Shown: positions 13,514 through 21,763 of the stretch, piece after piece
How the letters are laid out: every line of letters begins with the position of its first letter
How positions within the stretch are numbered: position 1 is the first letter of the stretch
Origin: Oscillospiraceae bacterium
GTDB taxonomy: Bacteria; Bacillota; Clostridia; Oscillospirales; Ruminococcaceae
Assembly (NCBI GenBank): GCA_003531585.1
Contig: DQFX01000071.1
Span: forward strand, 1 to 23,253
Direction of reading: 5' to 3'
Length of the DNA stretch: 23,253 bases
Made by a program: the position numbers and the translations under genes
Notes under the pieces: model-generated
Database searches by the model: none
Seen by the model: only the letters and a program-made list of their open reading frames with translations
What the model was told of the DNA's origin: nothing

Positions 13514-14113
13514 ATGATAAAGGTTACTGAATTGAGCGAAAATGAGATCGAGGAAATAGGCGAGGCATTCGCTGATTACAATTACGCTGACGGCGAAAAG
13601 GGAATGACCTTTCTCTATAATGGAAGGGACAGTGTAAAGGAATACATATGCGGGTACGTACGCGCAATGCTAGCAGGAGGCTGTCTTTTCAGCACAAGCG
13701 ATAAGCACGAAGCATTCGTGGCTTACAAATTTTCAAAGGATAAGCTGCCGGCGTCCGCCGGATTAATTCTGCTGAAAACCGTGTTCCGGACGCTCGGTTT
13801 TAAAGGCGCGTTAAATATGCTTTCAGCCATAAAAAAAGGCGGAGAATCTTACGAAACCACCTTAAAGAAGCAAAAGAAACCCTATATTTTCGTTGGAATG
13901 CTAGTGGTTCGCAAGCAGTATCAGTGTCAGGGATTCATGCGAAAAGCGCTCGACATCGCCTTTGACGAAGGACGTAAACGCGGAGTACCCGTGCTTCTTG
14001 AAACTGACGCCGCTCTGAAACGCGACAAATACGTCCACCTCGGAATGACAAATATGCGCACCAGAAAGCTTGACGACAGCGCATTTCTGTTCGACCTTGT
14101 GAAAGAAAACTGA
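13514..14113 (+). CDS. GNAT-family N-acetyltransferase
   Basis: A 199-residue protein with a GNAT core in its C-terminal half. The acetyl-CoA loop appears as VVRKQYQCQGFMRKAL (about residues 131-147; a variant of the Q/R-x-x-G-x-G/A motif). It is followed by a helix, GVPVLLETDAALKRDKYVHLG and a closing beta strand. The N-terminal half (FLYNGRDSVKEYICGY and GCLFSTSD) is the variable acceptor-binding part. It follows the ATC-hydrolase-family gene by 12 bases, with an AAGAAGGGA ribosome site, so the two form an operon. Acceptor unknown: a small amine, an antibiotic or a protein are all possible. No clear terminator follows; the - strand beyond it is a decayed gene. Confidence 0.85.
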   Translation: MIKVTELSENEIEEIGEAFADYNYADGEKGMTFLYNGRDSVKEYICGYVRAMLAGGCLFSTSDKHEAFVAYKFSKDKLPASAGLILLKTVFRTLGFKGALNMLSAIKKGGESYETTLKKQKKPYIFVGMLVVRKQYQCQGFMRKALDIAFDEGRKRGVPVLLETDAALKRDKYVHLGMTNMRTRKLDDSAFLFDLVKEN

Positions 14114-14119
14114 ATATAT

Positions 14120-14493
14120 CAAGTGTTTTGCAGTCCGCCTGCGCCGGGATTCCTTGATGATAGGCGAGCAGTCCTTTTCGCTGTCCTCTACAAATGTTTC
14201 GATGGTGCAGACGTCCTGACCGCCGTAAGGGTCGGTGAGGTAAAAATCGACGTGATAAGCCGCGTCGGGAAGTTCGGCGTCTTCGTCGCGCTCCTGCGAA
14301 AATCACCGAACCATGCCGGCATGGAAAGCGCTGTTTCATCTTTTGGCTGGGTCTTCTTGAAAAGCCCGGACTTATCCTTGGGGACAGAGAATATCAGCAA
14401 CGTATAGTTCGGCATGAAATCAGTGCTTACAAATATATCAGGATTGTATCGTCGAAACAAAACCGCCTGTCCGCTCCAACTGTTTGAAAGCAC
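14120..14493 (-). pseudogene. Frameshifted gene remnant of unknown family
   Basis: On the - strand two abutting frames read like one protein. The first (from about 14493) contains SWSGQAVLFRRYNPDIFVST, MPNYTLLIFSVPKDKSGLF and KDETALSMPAWFGDF. It then loses sense, and a frame one base off continues DEDAELPDAAYHVDFYLTD and GGQDVCTIETFVEDSEKDC. The switch falls at a run of four Ts on that strand (14299-14302); five would restore the frame. The N-terminus has no good start, and the C-terminal end runs open into the antisense of the GNAT gene with no stop of its own. It is a truncated, broken gene, perhaps cut when the ATC/GNAT unit arrived. I do not recognise the family. Confidence 0.6.
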
Positions 14494-14517
14494 ATTGAGA
14501 ACGGCTCAGCACTCAAA

Positions 14518-17232
14518 TCACTCTGCGCCGTTTTCCGGAGAATCCTCGGTGCCGGAAACCTCCAGCCTTTCAGCGAGGAGCTCCTCGTCGCGGCGGCGGA
14601 GCATGCTGCAAACTATGACCATTCCCGCGAGTATCATCATTCCGATGCCCGTGAGGATAAGTCCGCTGCTGAGTCCTGCGGGGTAGAAATTCAGCACGAT
14701 AGTGTGCTTGCCCTCCGAAACCGGAACGCATATCAGCGATTCGTCAAGGCAGGTGTCCCAGTTGACGTACTCGCCGTCTATCTGTACTGTCCAGCCCTCC
14801 TCGGCGGGAATGGTCGTGAACAGCGCGCAGTCCCGGGGAGCGTCAACGGTGAGCTCCAGCGTGCAGCCGCCGGTGCGGGCGAGGGTCGTGCCGGAGTTCA
14901 GCTCGTCCATGGCGCTGTGGAAACGCTCCATGGAGGCGCTGTCGATGTAATAGAACCAAGCGTTCGTGTAGTACACGGCGTCGTCCAGCAGCTTGAGCTT
15001 CACCCTGAACGAATCCCCCTTGCGGTAAGTGCCCAGGTACTCTATACCGTGGTTTTCATACAGGAAGTAATTCCCGCGGTAGATGTCGTTGACGTAAAGC
15101 TGAGTTTCACGCTCGTACTTCGTCGGCAGGAACATATACACCGGGCCGTCCGCTGAAGCCGTTACCGTGTATTCCACCCACGCGTCGTCATCGGTGTTCT
15201 TCTTGCGGTAACTGTAGTGCGAATCCGTCGTGGAGCCTATCCGGATATTGTCGCTGTCGAAGGTCACGTCGTCGATAGCCTTGAACACCGCCGTGCCCTT
15301 CTTTCCGGCAAGCATTGAAGCGAGCTTGTTCTGCGCCTGGAACGGCGAATACTCGCTGATGTCGAAATCTATAATGCCGCCGTCGGCAAGGTAGGCGATA
15401 CCGAGGTCGTCGGGGTTCTTGTAGACGGTTATCGCGGTGTCTGTCTCCACCGGAACGGTCTGCGTGTAGGAAACGGTTTTGGAATCCGTCGCGAACACGT
15501 ATCTTACGCCGAAAATATCGTCTGTAAGCTCGGTCGCGCCGTCGTAGCGGGTGTAGTGCTCCCTCGCGGCGAAGCCCAGGGACTTCAGCAGCGCGATAGC
15601 CTTCGCGTTGAGCGTGCTTGAGCTGTGGCTCATGCCGTACATTCTCAGTGCGATGTCGTCGTTGACGCAGCGGTGGAATGTCTTTTCCATGCGGTAGAAA
15701 CCGGGATCCTGCTCGTGTATCTGCTCGGAGACTTCCCGGGTCAGCGGGATATCCCAGCGGTAGCTCTCACGGGTGGAGAATACAATGTCGTCGTGCATCT
15801 GGTAGAGCGACTGCGCGGTGTTGAGGTACGCCTCGGCGCACACGAATACCGCCATTACAACGCACATTGCCTTCTTCCCGATGTTCTTTTTGTAAGCCCA
15901 CGCCAGAATAAGCATGACCGCAAGGCAGACCAACGGAATAAGCACGGTCAGCACCTGCTCGTAGTGGTCGCCGTCGTCGGCGAGGTCAGCGTAAAGGAGC
16001 ATTGCAAACGGTATCGCGAACGCCGCCGCAAATCCCCTTCCGCGCACCTTGTCCAGCTTGTCGAACGCCTGCGCGCCCAGAATGATCAGCAGGAAGCTGA
16101 CCATGAACGAGTAGCGGTAAGGGAGCCAGTTAGGCATCTGACCGCCGTGCCACATCATATCCACCGGGCGAATGTACATGCACAGCACCATCACGCCGAT
16201 GAACACCGCCGAGGCGATACGCTCCCGGGCGGAGAAGCGGCGGCATGTGAAGTACAGTATCATGCACACCAGAGCGAGGGTCCCGGCGTAGAGGATAGGC
16301 ATGCCCTCCATGCGGACGGTGTCGTATTCCGTCGGGAACAGCTTGATGAAAATATCCGCAATGTTGAAATTCTCGGCAAGGGAGTAATCCGGGTCGGAAA
16401 ACGCGAATTTTCCGTTGGAAAGCGACTTGTACACCGGAAGTATCATGAAGCAGGACATCAGAATGCCGCTCACCGAGCCTGCGCCGTACATCAGCACAGA
16501 GCCGCAGACCTCCCCGAAGCACTTGTTTGCGCTCTTTCCGGAGGCAAGGTACCATACGAAGTACAGCGCCGAGAAGATCCCGACCATATAGCCGATATAG
16601 AAATTGGCAGCGAAGATGTAGACCAGCGACAGCACGTAAAGCAGGAACTTCCTTTTATCGCAGATACGCTCTACGCCCATAGCCACCAGCGGAAGCGCGA
16701 CCAGACCGTCCAGCCACATGGGGTTCATGGTCTGCACGATGAAGTAGCCGCACAGCGCCCACATCACCGAAAAGCACACCGTAGTAGTCCGGCGGCAGCC
16801 GCGGTGCCTTCCGAGGAACAGCGCGCAGGTAAGCCCCGCCGCGCCCGCCTTTGCGAGCATCATCGTCATCAGACCCTCGGTTATCCACTCCCGCGGGAAG
16901 ATCCAGACCAGGAGGTTGAACGGGCTTGCGAGGTAGTACCCGATTATGCCCATGAACTCACCGGAAAGGTTTCTGCTCCAGCTATACCATATGCTTTCGT
17001 CCCCGGCGAACACGTCGTACATGTAGTCGTAGTAGTAAACGTACTGCGCGTTCAGGTCGAGGGACAGCACAGAGCGCGCCCCGAACGGCCACACCTGGAA
17101 TACGATGTACGCCCCGAACAGGATAACCACAGGCAGCAGAAAAGACAGCCAGTACGCCCGGCTGTCAAAGATGGCTTTTCTGACGCGCGTGAGAACGTTT
17201 CTGACCGCCGTCAGGGTGCTGTTAATTTCCAT
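14518..17232 (-). CDS. yfhO: YfhO-type polytopic membrane protein (lipid-linked sugar transferase, GT-C like)
   Basis: A 904-residue integral membrane protein. About a dozen hydrophobic segments fill residues 28-480, then comes a large extracellular domain (about 490-855) and a last TM helix near 862-885 before a charged tail (MLRRRDEELLAERLEVSGTE). The early outside loop SLDLNAQYVYYYDYM carries the Asp and Gln of the D-x-x-x-Q pattern conserved in YfhO proteins. In Bacillus and Listeria, YfhO-type proteins move a sugar from undecaprenyl phosphate to teichoic acid outside the membrane. Its ATG at 17232 has AAGGGGAG upstream and overlaps the end of the GT2 gene by 11 bases, so the two are made together. 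The acceptor here is unknown. No clear terminator follows. Confidence 0.9.
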   Translation of the reverse strand: MEINSTLTAVRNVLTRVRKAIFDSRAYWLSFLLPVVILFGAYIVFQVWPFGARSVLSLDLNAQYVYYYDYMYDVFAGDESIWYSWSRNLSGEFMGIIGYYLASPFNLLVWIFPREWITEGLMTMMLAKAGAAGLTCALFLGRHRGCRRTTTVCFSVMWALCGYFIVQTMNPMWLDGLVALPLVAMGVERICDKRKFLLYVLSLVYIFAANFYIGYMVGIFSALYFVWYLASGKSANKCFGEVCGSVLMYGAGSVSGILMSCFMILPVYKSLSNGKFAFSDPDYSLAENFNIADIFIKLFPTEYDTVRMEGMPILYAGTLALVCMILYFTCRRFSARERIASAVFIGVMVLCMYIRPVDMMWHGGQMPNWLPYRYSFMVSFLLIILGAQAFDKLDKVRGRGFAAAFAIPFAMLLYADLADDGDHYEQVLTVLIPLVCLAVMLILAWAYKKNIGKKAMCVVMAVFVCAEAYLNTAQSLYQMHDDIVFSTRESYRWDIPLTREVSEQIHEQDPGFYRMEKTFHRCVNDDIALRMYGMSHSSSTLNAKAIALLKSLGFAAREHYTRYDGATELTDDIFGVRYVFATDSKTVSYTQTVPVETDTAITVYKNPDDLGIAYLADGGIIDFDISEYSPFQAQNKLASMLAGKKGTAVFKAIDDVTFDSDNIRIGSTTDSHYSYRKKNTDDDAWVEYTVTASADGPVYMFLPTKYERETQLYVNDIYRGNYFLYENHGIEYLGTYRKGDSFRVKLKLLDDAVYYTNAWFYYIDSASMERFHSAMDELNSGTTLARTGGCTLELTVDAPRDCALFTTIPAEEGWTVQIDGEYVNWDTCLDESLICVPVSEGKHTIVLNFYPAGLSSGLILTGIGMMILAGMVIVCSMLRRRDEELLAERLEVSGTEDSPENGAE

Positions 17233-18157
17233 TGTTGCTCCCCTTTCCTCCGGCAGTCCGTGAGATTATATATCTCGGGCGCTGCTTTATCTCCTCGTAG
17301 ATTTTGGAGAGGTAGTATCCGATAACGCCTACGCCAAGCAGAATGCAGGCTCCGGTAATGAGTATCAGCAGTATCACGGTCGAGAATCCCTCGGCGGCCT
17401 GCCCGCAGAAATACTTTACCAGCGTCTGAACGCCGAGCACAAGCGCCATCACGAAGAAAATCACGCCGACCCAAGTAATGAGGTGGATAGGCACGTTTGT
17501 GAACGAAGTGATGTTGTTGAGCGCGAATTTGAACAGGCTCTTCATGCTGAACTTGCTTTTTCCTGCGGCGCGGGGCTGAACGTCGAATTCCACGCGCTCC
17601 ACAGTGAAGCCGACCCAGCTCGAAAGCGCCCGGAAGAACGTGATGCGCTCCGGCAGCTCGTTAAGTGCGTTTATGACCTTCCTGTCCATCAGCTTGAAAT
17701 CGCTGGCTCCGTCCAGGCTGATCCCCGAGGAGCTTTTCATCATCTTGTAGAAGCTCCGGGCGAACAGCTTGTGGAGCAGCCCTTCCCTGCCGCGGGAGCG
17801 CTTGACCGCCTCCACGACCTCCGCGCCGCCCTGCCACAGACGGTACATCTTCGGGATAAGCTCCGGCGGGTGCTGAAGATCGCAGTCAATGCAGACTGCG
17901 CAGTCTCCGGCGGCGTTTTTCAGTCCCGCGAATATCGCGCCTTCCTTGCCAAAATTCCGGGAGAATCCCAGTCCGCGCACATTAGGGTCAGACTCTGATG
18001 CCGCCGTTATCTCCCGCCAGGTGTCGTCCCTGGAACCGTCGTCGACGAAGATCAGCTCGTAAGGAATACCGTTTTCTCTGAGTATCCCGGCAATCACTGA
18101 CGCGGTGCGCTTTATGTTCTCGTGTTCGTTGTATGAAGGTATAATTACTGAAAGCAT
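17222..18157 (-). CDS. GT2 polyprenyl-phosphate glycosyltransferase (CsbB/GtrB/DPM1-like)
   Basis: A 311-residue membrane-anchored glycosyltransferase. The GT2 domain shows MLSVIIPSYNEHENI, FVDDGSRDDTW (nucleotide-binding Asp39/Asp40) and CIDCDLQHPPELI (metal-binding D-x-D at 91-93 followed by QHPPEL), all typical of DPM1/GtrB/CsbB enzymes. An amphipathic region (KSLFKFALNNITSF) leads to two C-terminal TM helices (about 224-246 and 262-286). Such enzymes load a sugar onto undecaprenyl phosphate at the inner face. The following overlapping YfhO-type gene is the known partner class that transfers it outside. The ribosome site (AGGGAG) is about 13 bases from the ATG, which is somewhat far. Sugar unknown; GlcNAc for Bacillus CsbB. 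Confidence 0.92.
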   Translation of the reverse strand: MLSVIIPSYNEHENIKRTASVIAGILRENGIPYELIFVDDGSRDDTWREITAASESDPNVRGLGFSRNFGKEGAIFAGLKNAAGDCAVCIDCDLQHPPELIPKMYRLWQGGAEVVEAVKRSRGREGLLHKLFARSFYKMMKSSSGISLDGASDFKLMDRKVINALNELPERITFFRALSSWVGFTVERVEFDVQPRAAGKSKFSMKSLFKFALNNITSFTNVPIHLITWVGVIFFVMALVLGVQTLVKYFCGQAAEGFSTVILLILITGACILLGVGVIGYYLSKIYEEIKQRPRYIISRTAGGKGSNNGN

Positions 18158-18178
18158 CTGCTGAAATTCACTCCCTGG

Positions 18179-18586
18179 TCATTCTCCGATTATCTTGACC
18201 AGCACGGTCTTTTCACGGCAGCCGTCGAAGTCGCCGTACATGATGAACTGACGAGGACCAAGCTCAAGGCGGCCCTCGGTGATGGGTATGGTAACGCTGG
18301 CGCCGAGGAGCATCTGCTTCATGTGAGCCGCTCCGGCGCTGGTGTAATCCACCTTATAGTTGCTCTCGTCGGGAACGATCTTTCTCAGCATTTCCGTCCA
18401 GTCCTCGAAAAGATCCTCGCGGTCGTTCTCAAGGAATATCGCCGAGGTTGTGTGCTGGGAGTAGACTACGCATATGCCCTCGCTGATGAAGCTCCTGCGG
18501 ACGCACTCCTCCACCTCGAAGGAAAGATTCAGGAACTGCTCTTTGGAGTCGGAGTTGATGGTAAGCTGCTGCCGGTAGGTTCTCAA
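18179..18586 (-). CDS. yjbQ: YjbQ family protein (UPF0047, secondary thiamine-phosphate synthase-like)
   Basis: A 135-residue protein covering the whole YjbQ domain. Conserved blocks: VYSQHTTSAIFLENDRED (about residue 42), GAAHMKQMLLGASVTIPI (about 85) and the end RQFIMYGDFDGCREKTVLVK. E. coli YjbQ has weak thiamine-phosphate synthase activity, but its main role is unknown. I prefer the TTG at 18586 because AGGAG lies nine bases before it. The ATG at 18595 follows AGGAG with no gap, an unusable distance, and would add three residues. It lies 17 bases after the DUF4097 gene in the same unit. Confidence 0.93.
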   Translation of the reverse strand: MRTYRQQLTINSDSKEQFLNLSFEVEECVRRSFISEGICVVYSQHTTSAIFLENDREDLFEDWTEMLRKIVPDESNYKVDYTSAGAAHMKQMLLGASVTIPITEGRLELGPRQFIMYGDFDGCREKTVLVKIIGE

Positions 18587-18603
18587 TGAAAACATCTCCT
18601 TTT

Positions 18604-19344
18604 TTAGTCAGTACGTTCCCTGACGGTAAGTATGCCGCTCTCCAGCGACGCGTGTATCAGCTTTCCGCCGCCGTTGAAGCTGTACATGTAGCTCCCCGGA
18701 AAGCTCCCGCTGATGAGATCGGTTCTGAGTTCGCCGATATCCGTTTCAAAATCCAGCGCCACGCTGCTCCCCTTCGGGAACACTATCTCGGCGTTCCCCG
18801 TGCGGGACTGCACCGCGCTTCCGGTTATAACGCTGTAGAAATCAAGCAGAATGTTTCCGCTTGCCGTGGAAAAACTGCACAGCGAGCGGGTGTTTTCCGA
18901 TGTGATGTCGCCGCTGTTCGTAACGGTGGTTATTTTCTCACTGTCGACGTCCCCGAGCGTCACGTCCCCGGATACCGTATAAATAAGTATGTCACGGTAG
19001 TATTCCCGCGGTAGGTACAGATACATGCCGTAGCTCTCGTGCTCATTCGCAAAGAGCGAAACCACGAATTCCCCGCTCTCGGATATCGTCAGCGAATTGT
19101 CGCCAAGCTCCGCGGTGAGCGGAACATCATTGCGGTACTTCATTCGGATACGGTCGCCCTCGTAGGGGATCACGGTGACGTCCGTCTTGAGAAGGTCGAC
19201 GCTGATGTACTCGCACAGCGGGAAATACTCGTCACCCTCCTTTGAGGAGCCGAGGCTCTCCCCGGGAATGAGGAACGCCAGAGCCGCGAAGGCCGCGGCA
19301 AGTACTGCGGTAATTATGAGCCAACGGTTTATTCCGCGTTCCAC
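18604..19344 (-). CDS. DUF4097-family beta-strand repeat protein, membrane anchored
   Basis: A 246-residue protein with one N-terminal TM anchor (about residues 7-26, WLIITAVLAAAFAALAFLIP) and an extracellular beta-helix-like region. Repeating strands alternate Thr/Ser/Asp/Asn, e.g. LIYTVSGDVTLGDVDSEKIT, TVTNSGDITSENTRS and FSTASGNILLDFYS, the signature of DUF4097. Such proteins often follow PadR and DUF1700 genes. Here the gene upstream is instead a small membrane protein. The start is GTG at 19344, six bases after GGAGGG. The molecular role is unknown; an envelope-stress or adhesin-like role is only a guess. Confidence 0.88.
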   Translation of the reverse strand: MERGINRWLIITAVLAAAFAALAFLIPGESLGSSKEGDEYFPLCEYISVDLLKTDVTVIPYEGDRIRMKYRNDVPLTAELGDNSLTISESGEFVVSLFANEHESYGMYLYLPREYYRDILIYTVSGDVTLGDVDSEKITTVTNSGDITSENTRSLCSFSTASGNILLDFYSVITGSAVQSRTGNAEIVFPKGSSVALDFETDIGELRTDLISGSFPGSYMYSFNGGGKLIHASLESGILTVRERTD

Positions 19345-19360
19345 AAGAATCCCTCCATGC

Positions 19361-19702
19361 TCAGTACGGCTTCCAGCCGCGGCAGATATCGCACCTGCGC
19401 TTCACCCGCAGGAACAGCCTTGAGATCACGAACCCCGCCTTGACCGCTGCCAGTCCGAGAAATGCGGAGCCGCAGGCAGCGGCAAGTCCGCCGAATATCA
19501 TCAGCTCCGGCGTGAGCGAGGTCACGATGAACTGCGCGTTGAACAGCTTTACGGCGACCCCGGCAATGCTGAGCATTATCCCGGCGGGGATACCGAAAGC
19601 CGCCGCCGAAAGCATTGCGAGCATAGCGCAGAAGGTCAGCAGAAACAGCACCGCAAACCCGGACTGCATTGCACAAACCTTAAATTTAACCGTTCGCGTC
19701 AT
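19361..19702 (-). CDS. Small hydrophobic membrane protein, unknown function
   Basis: A 113-residue protein with three or four TM segments (about 14-36, 38-54 and 66-92) and a basic C-terminus ending FLRVKRRCDICRGWKPY. The C-x-x-C pair in this tail could bind a metal or form a disulfide. The start is ATG at 19702, with GGCGGTGA a few bases upstream, a mediocre site. It ends 16 bases before the DUF4097 gene, and its position (membrane protein directly before DUF4097) recalls the DUF1700 partner of other genomes, although I see no DUF1700 signature. Family not recognised. Confidence 0.75.
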   Translation of the reverse strand: MTRTVKFKVCAMQSGFAVLFLLTFCAMLAMLSAAAFGIPAGIMLSIAGVAVKLFNAQFIVTSLTPELMIFGGLAAACGSAFLGLAAVKAGFVISRLFLRVKRRCDICRGWKPY

Positions 19703-19731
19703 CAGCTCACCGCCGTTCTGAATTCGGAATG

Positions 19732-20361
19732 TCAGGACTCAGAAGTTTTCCTCCACTTTCTTGTAAGCATGGGCAGGATCATTCCTCCAAGTGCGTTGCC
19801 AAGAACTACCACAACAACGAACGCCAGGTTTCGAAGCGTGAAAGTCTGTTCGCCGATCGCCGCGCCGTTATAGAAAGAATTCGCAATAGAGTGGTCGAAC
19901 CCACTGAAAATGAACACGGGGACGCACAGAAAAACGCCGATCTTCTGACCGCGCTTCCACAGGTCGACCGCGAGGTACATCAGCAGACCGCAGAGTATCG
20001 AGGAAAGCACCCACTTCTTAGGGTCTGCGGCGAGTTTAGACGCGTAGCTTGTCCGCGCGGACTCCGCGATATCGGGCAGGCAGAAGCTGACCAGGATCCC
20101 CATTATAAAGGTAGTCAGCAGATTCACCACCAGAATGAGCAGCACAAGTCTTATGTACTTGAAATCTTTAAAATGCTCGGCAATGTATCCGACCTTGCCG
20201 GTATACAGATTGAAGCCGTACTCGCAAATCGCGAAAAGTCCCAGTGAGAACAGCACTGCGCCCGCCCACATCATGCCAGACTTAGTACTGGCGAGGAGTA
20301 CGCAGCCGCCTATTGATATCAGGATTCCTGATGCGGCAGCCTTTTTTATATCAGTTAACAT
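19732..20361 (-). CDS. Formate/nitrite transporter (FNT) family channel, short form
   Basis: A 209-residue integral membrane protein with about six TM helices. FNT hallmarks: KKAAASGILISIGGCVLLAS at the N-terminus, LGLFAICEYGFNLYTGKVGY near residue 40-59 (matching the family's ELFTGN region) and FSGFDHSIANSFY at 152-164, with the pore histidine at 157. Usual FNT proteins are 250-290 residues, so this is a compact form. FNT pores move formate, nitrite, hydrosulfide or lactate/acetate with protons. Formate is attractive because the cell makes it with PflB, but the pfl genes are 15 kb away. The ATG at 20361 has GGAGG four bases upstream. It follows the rRNA methyltransferase by 37 bases. Confidence 0.88.
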   Translation of the reverse strand: MLTDIKKAAASGILISIGGCVLLASTKSGMMWAGAVLFSLGLFAICEYGFNLYTGKVGYIAEHFKDFKYIRLVLLILVVNLLTTFIMGILVSFCLPDIAESARTSYASKLAADPKKWVLSSILCGLLMYLAVDLWKRGQKIGVFLCVPVFIFSGFDHSIANSFYNGAAIGEQTFTLRNLAFVVVVVLGNALGGMILPMLTRKWRKTSES

Positions 20362-20398
20362 ATAGCCTCCGATTTTTTTGTTTTACACATTTAAACAT

Positions 20399-21763
20399 TT
20401 ATTTCTTTATTAGAACCGCGGCACACTCAACGTGGCTCGTCCGCGGAAAAAGGTCGAACGGGCGCACTTTTTTCAGCGCGTATCCCAGCTCTTCCAGGCG
20501 CTTGCAGTCGCGGGCGGCGGTAGCCGCGTTGCAGGAGATCATCACGATACGCTCCGGCTGCATTCCCGCGCAAGCGGTGAGCGTAGCGTCGTCGCAGCCC
20601 TTTCGCGGTGGGTCGAGGATTATCACGTCCGGACGCTCCCCGGCGCTTTCAAGCTGCTTTGCAGCCTGTCCTGCGTCGGCGCAGATGAACTCCGCGTTAT
20701 TTATGGAGTTGCGTTCAGCGTTCCTTCGGGCGTTTTCAACCGCCTGCGGAACTATTTCCGCGCCGATAAGCCGGCGGGTCTTCCCCGCCATCGAAAGACC
20801 TATCGTGCCGGCTCCGCAGTAGAGGTCGAGCAGCAGCTTTCCCTCCGGCTCGGCGAATTCAGCCGCCTGGGCGTACAATGCCTCGGCCGCCGGAGTATTC
20901 ACCTGATAGAACGCCCTCGGAGATATCTCCACCTTAATGCTGCACATTGTGTCGCTGATATCCGGCTTTCCAGCAAGGACTATCTCCTCATCGCCGAGTA
21001 TCACATTAGTTTTCTCGCGGTTGATGTTCAGAACCACTCCGGTGATCTGCGGGAAGCGCTCCGTAACGCTCTTTGCGAGCTTCTGGAACTCCGGTACCTT
21101 TCTCCGTGCGACAAGACAGAGACAAATCTCCCCGCTGTAGTGCCCGCGGCGTAAATAGACGTGCCGCAGCACGCCCTCGTGCTTTTCCTCATTATAAACC
21201 GAAATGCGGAGCCTGTCCGCCTGTTCAGTGACAAAATTCGCGATCTCCGCAAATATCTCCGGCTGGAGCGCGCACTTTTCCGTGGGTATCACCCGGTGGC
21301 TCCGCTCAGAGAAGAACCCGCAGACCGTTCTGCCGTCCTGCTTGGAAAGCGGCATCTGCAGCTTGTTGCGGTATCCGTCGACGCTTTCGCTGCCGCGTAT
21401 CGGGAGCATTTCCGGCGAGAGACCGCCTATCCTTCCGAACGCGTCGCGCACGAAGCCCTCCTTTGCGCGAAGCTCCGCCTCATAGGAAATGTGCCGGAAG
21501 CAGCAGCCTCCGCACTTTCCGTAAACCGGGCAGGAGTTTTCAACGCGGTCTGGAGAAGCGGTCAGAATTGCTTCCAAGCGCCCGTAAGCGTAGCTTTTCA
21601 GCACCTTGACTATCCGGCAGGAGATAACGTCCCCCACCGCCGTAAACGGAACGAAAACCGCCATGCCGCGGCTGTTCTCGTCCGTGCCGTAATGCCCCAC
21701 GCCGCTGCCCTCGTTGGTGAGTGCTGTTATCTCCAGCGTGACGACATCGTTTTTATTGAGCAT
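20399..21763 (-). CDS. rlmD: 23S rRNA (uracil-C5)-methyltransferase, RlmD/RlmCD family
   Basis: A 454-residue SAM-dependent enzyme making 5-methyluridine in 23S rRNA (U1939, and possibly also U747 as in Firmicute RlmCD). An N-terminal TRAM domain (about 1-66) is followed by Fe-S cluster cysteines in CPVYGKCGGC (78, 84, 87) and Cys164. The methyltransferase core has DLYCGAGTIG (313-322), LDPPRKGCDD (383-392), the nucleophile Cys411 in ISCNAATAARD, and the base Glu446 in FPRTSHVE. All key residues are present. The ATG shares one base with the prfB stop (TGATG), and GGTGAG inside prfB serves as ribosome site, so translation is coupled. Whether it is the single- or dual-site enzyme cannot be told from sequence. 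Confidence 0.95.
   Translation of the reverse strand: MLNKNDVVTLEITALTNEGSGVGHYGTDENSRGMAVFVPFTAVGDVISCRIVKVLKSYAYGRLEAILTASPDRVENSCPVYGKCGGCCFRHISYEAELRAKEGFVRDAFGRIGGLSPEMLPIRGSESVDGYRNKLQMPLSKQDGRTVCGFFSERSHRVIPTEKCALQPEIFAEIANFVTEQADRLRISVYNEEKHEGVLRHVYLRRGHYSGEICLCLVARRKVPEFQKLAKSVTERFPQITGVVLNINREKTNVILGDEEIVLAGKPDISDTMCSIKVEISPRAFYQVNTPAAEALYAQAAEFAEPEGKLLLDLYCGAGTIGLSMAGKTRRLIGAEIVPQAVENARRNAERNSINNAEFICADAGQAAKQLESAGERPDVIILDPPRKGCDDATLTACAGMQPERIVMISCNAATAARDCKRLEELGYALKKVRPFDLFPRTSHVECAAVLIKK

Noticed and set aside
15625..17325. A 566-codon open frame on the + strand
   Set aside because: Antisense to yfhO and the GT2 gene; rich in His, Arg and Val as expected of a shadow, with no family resemblance.
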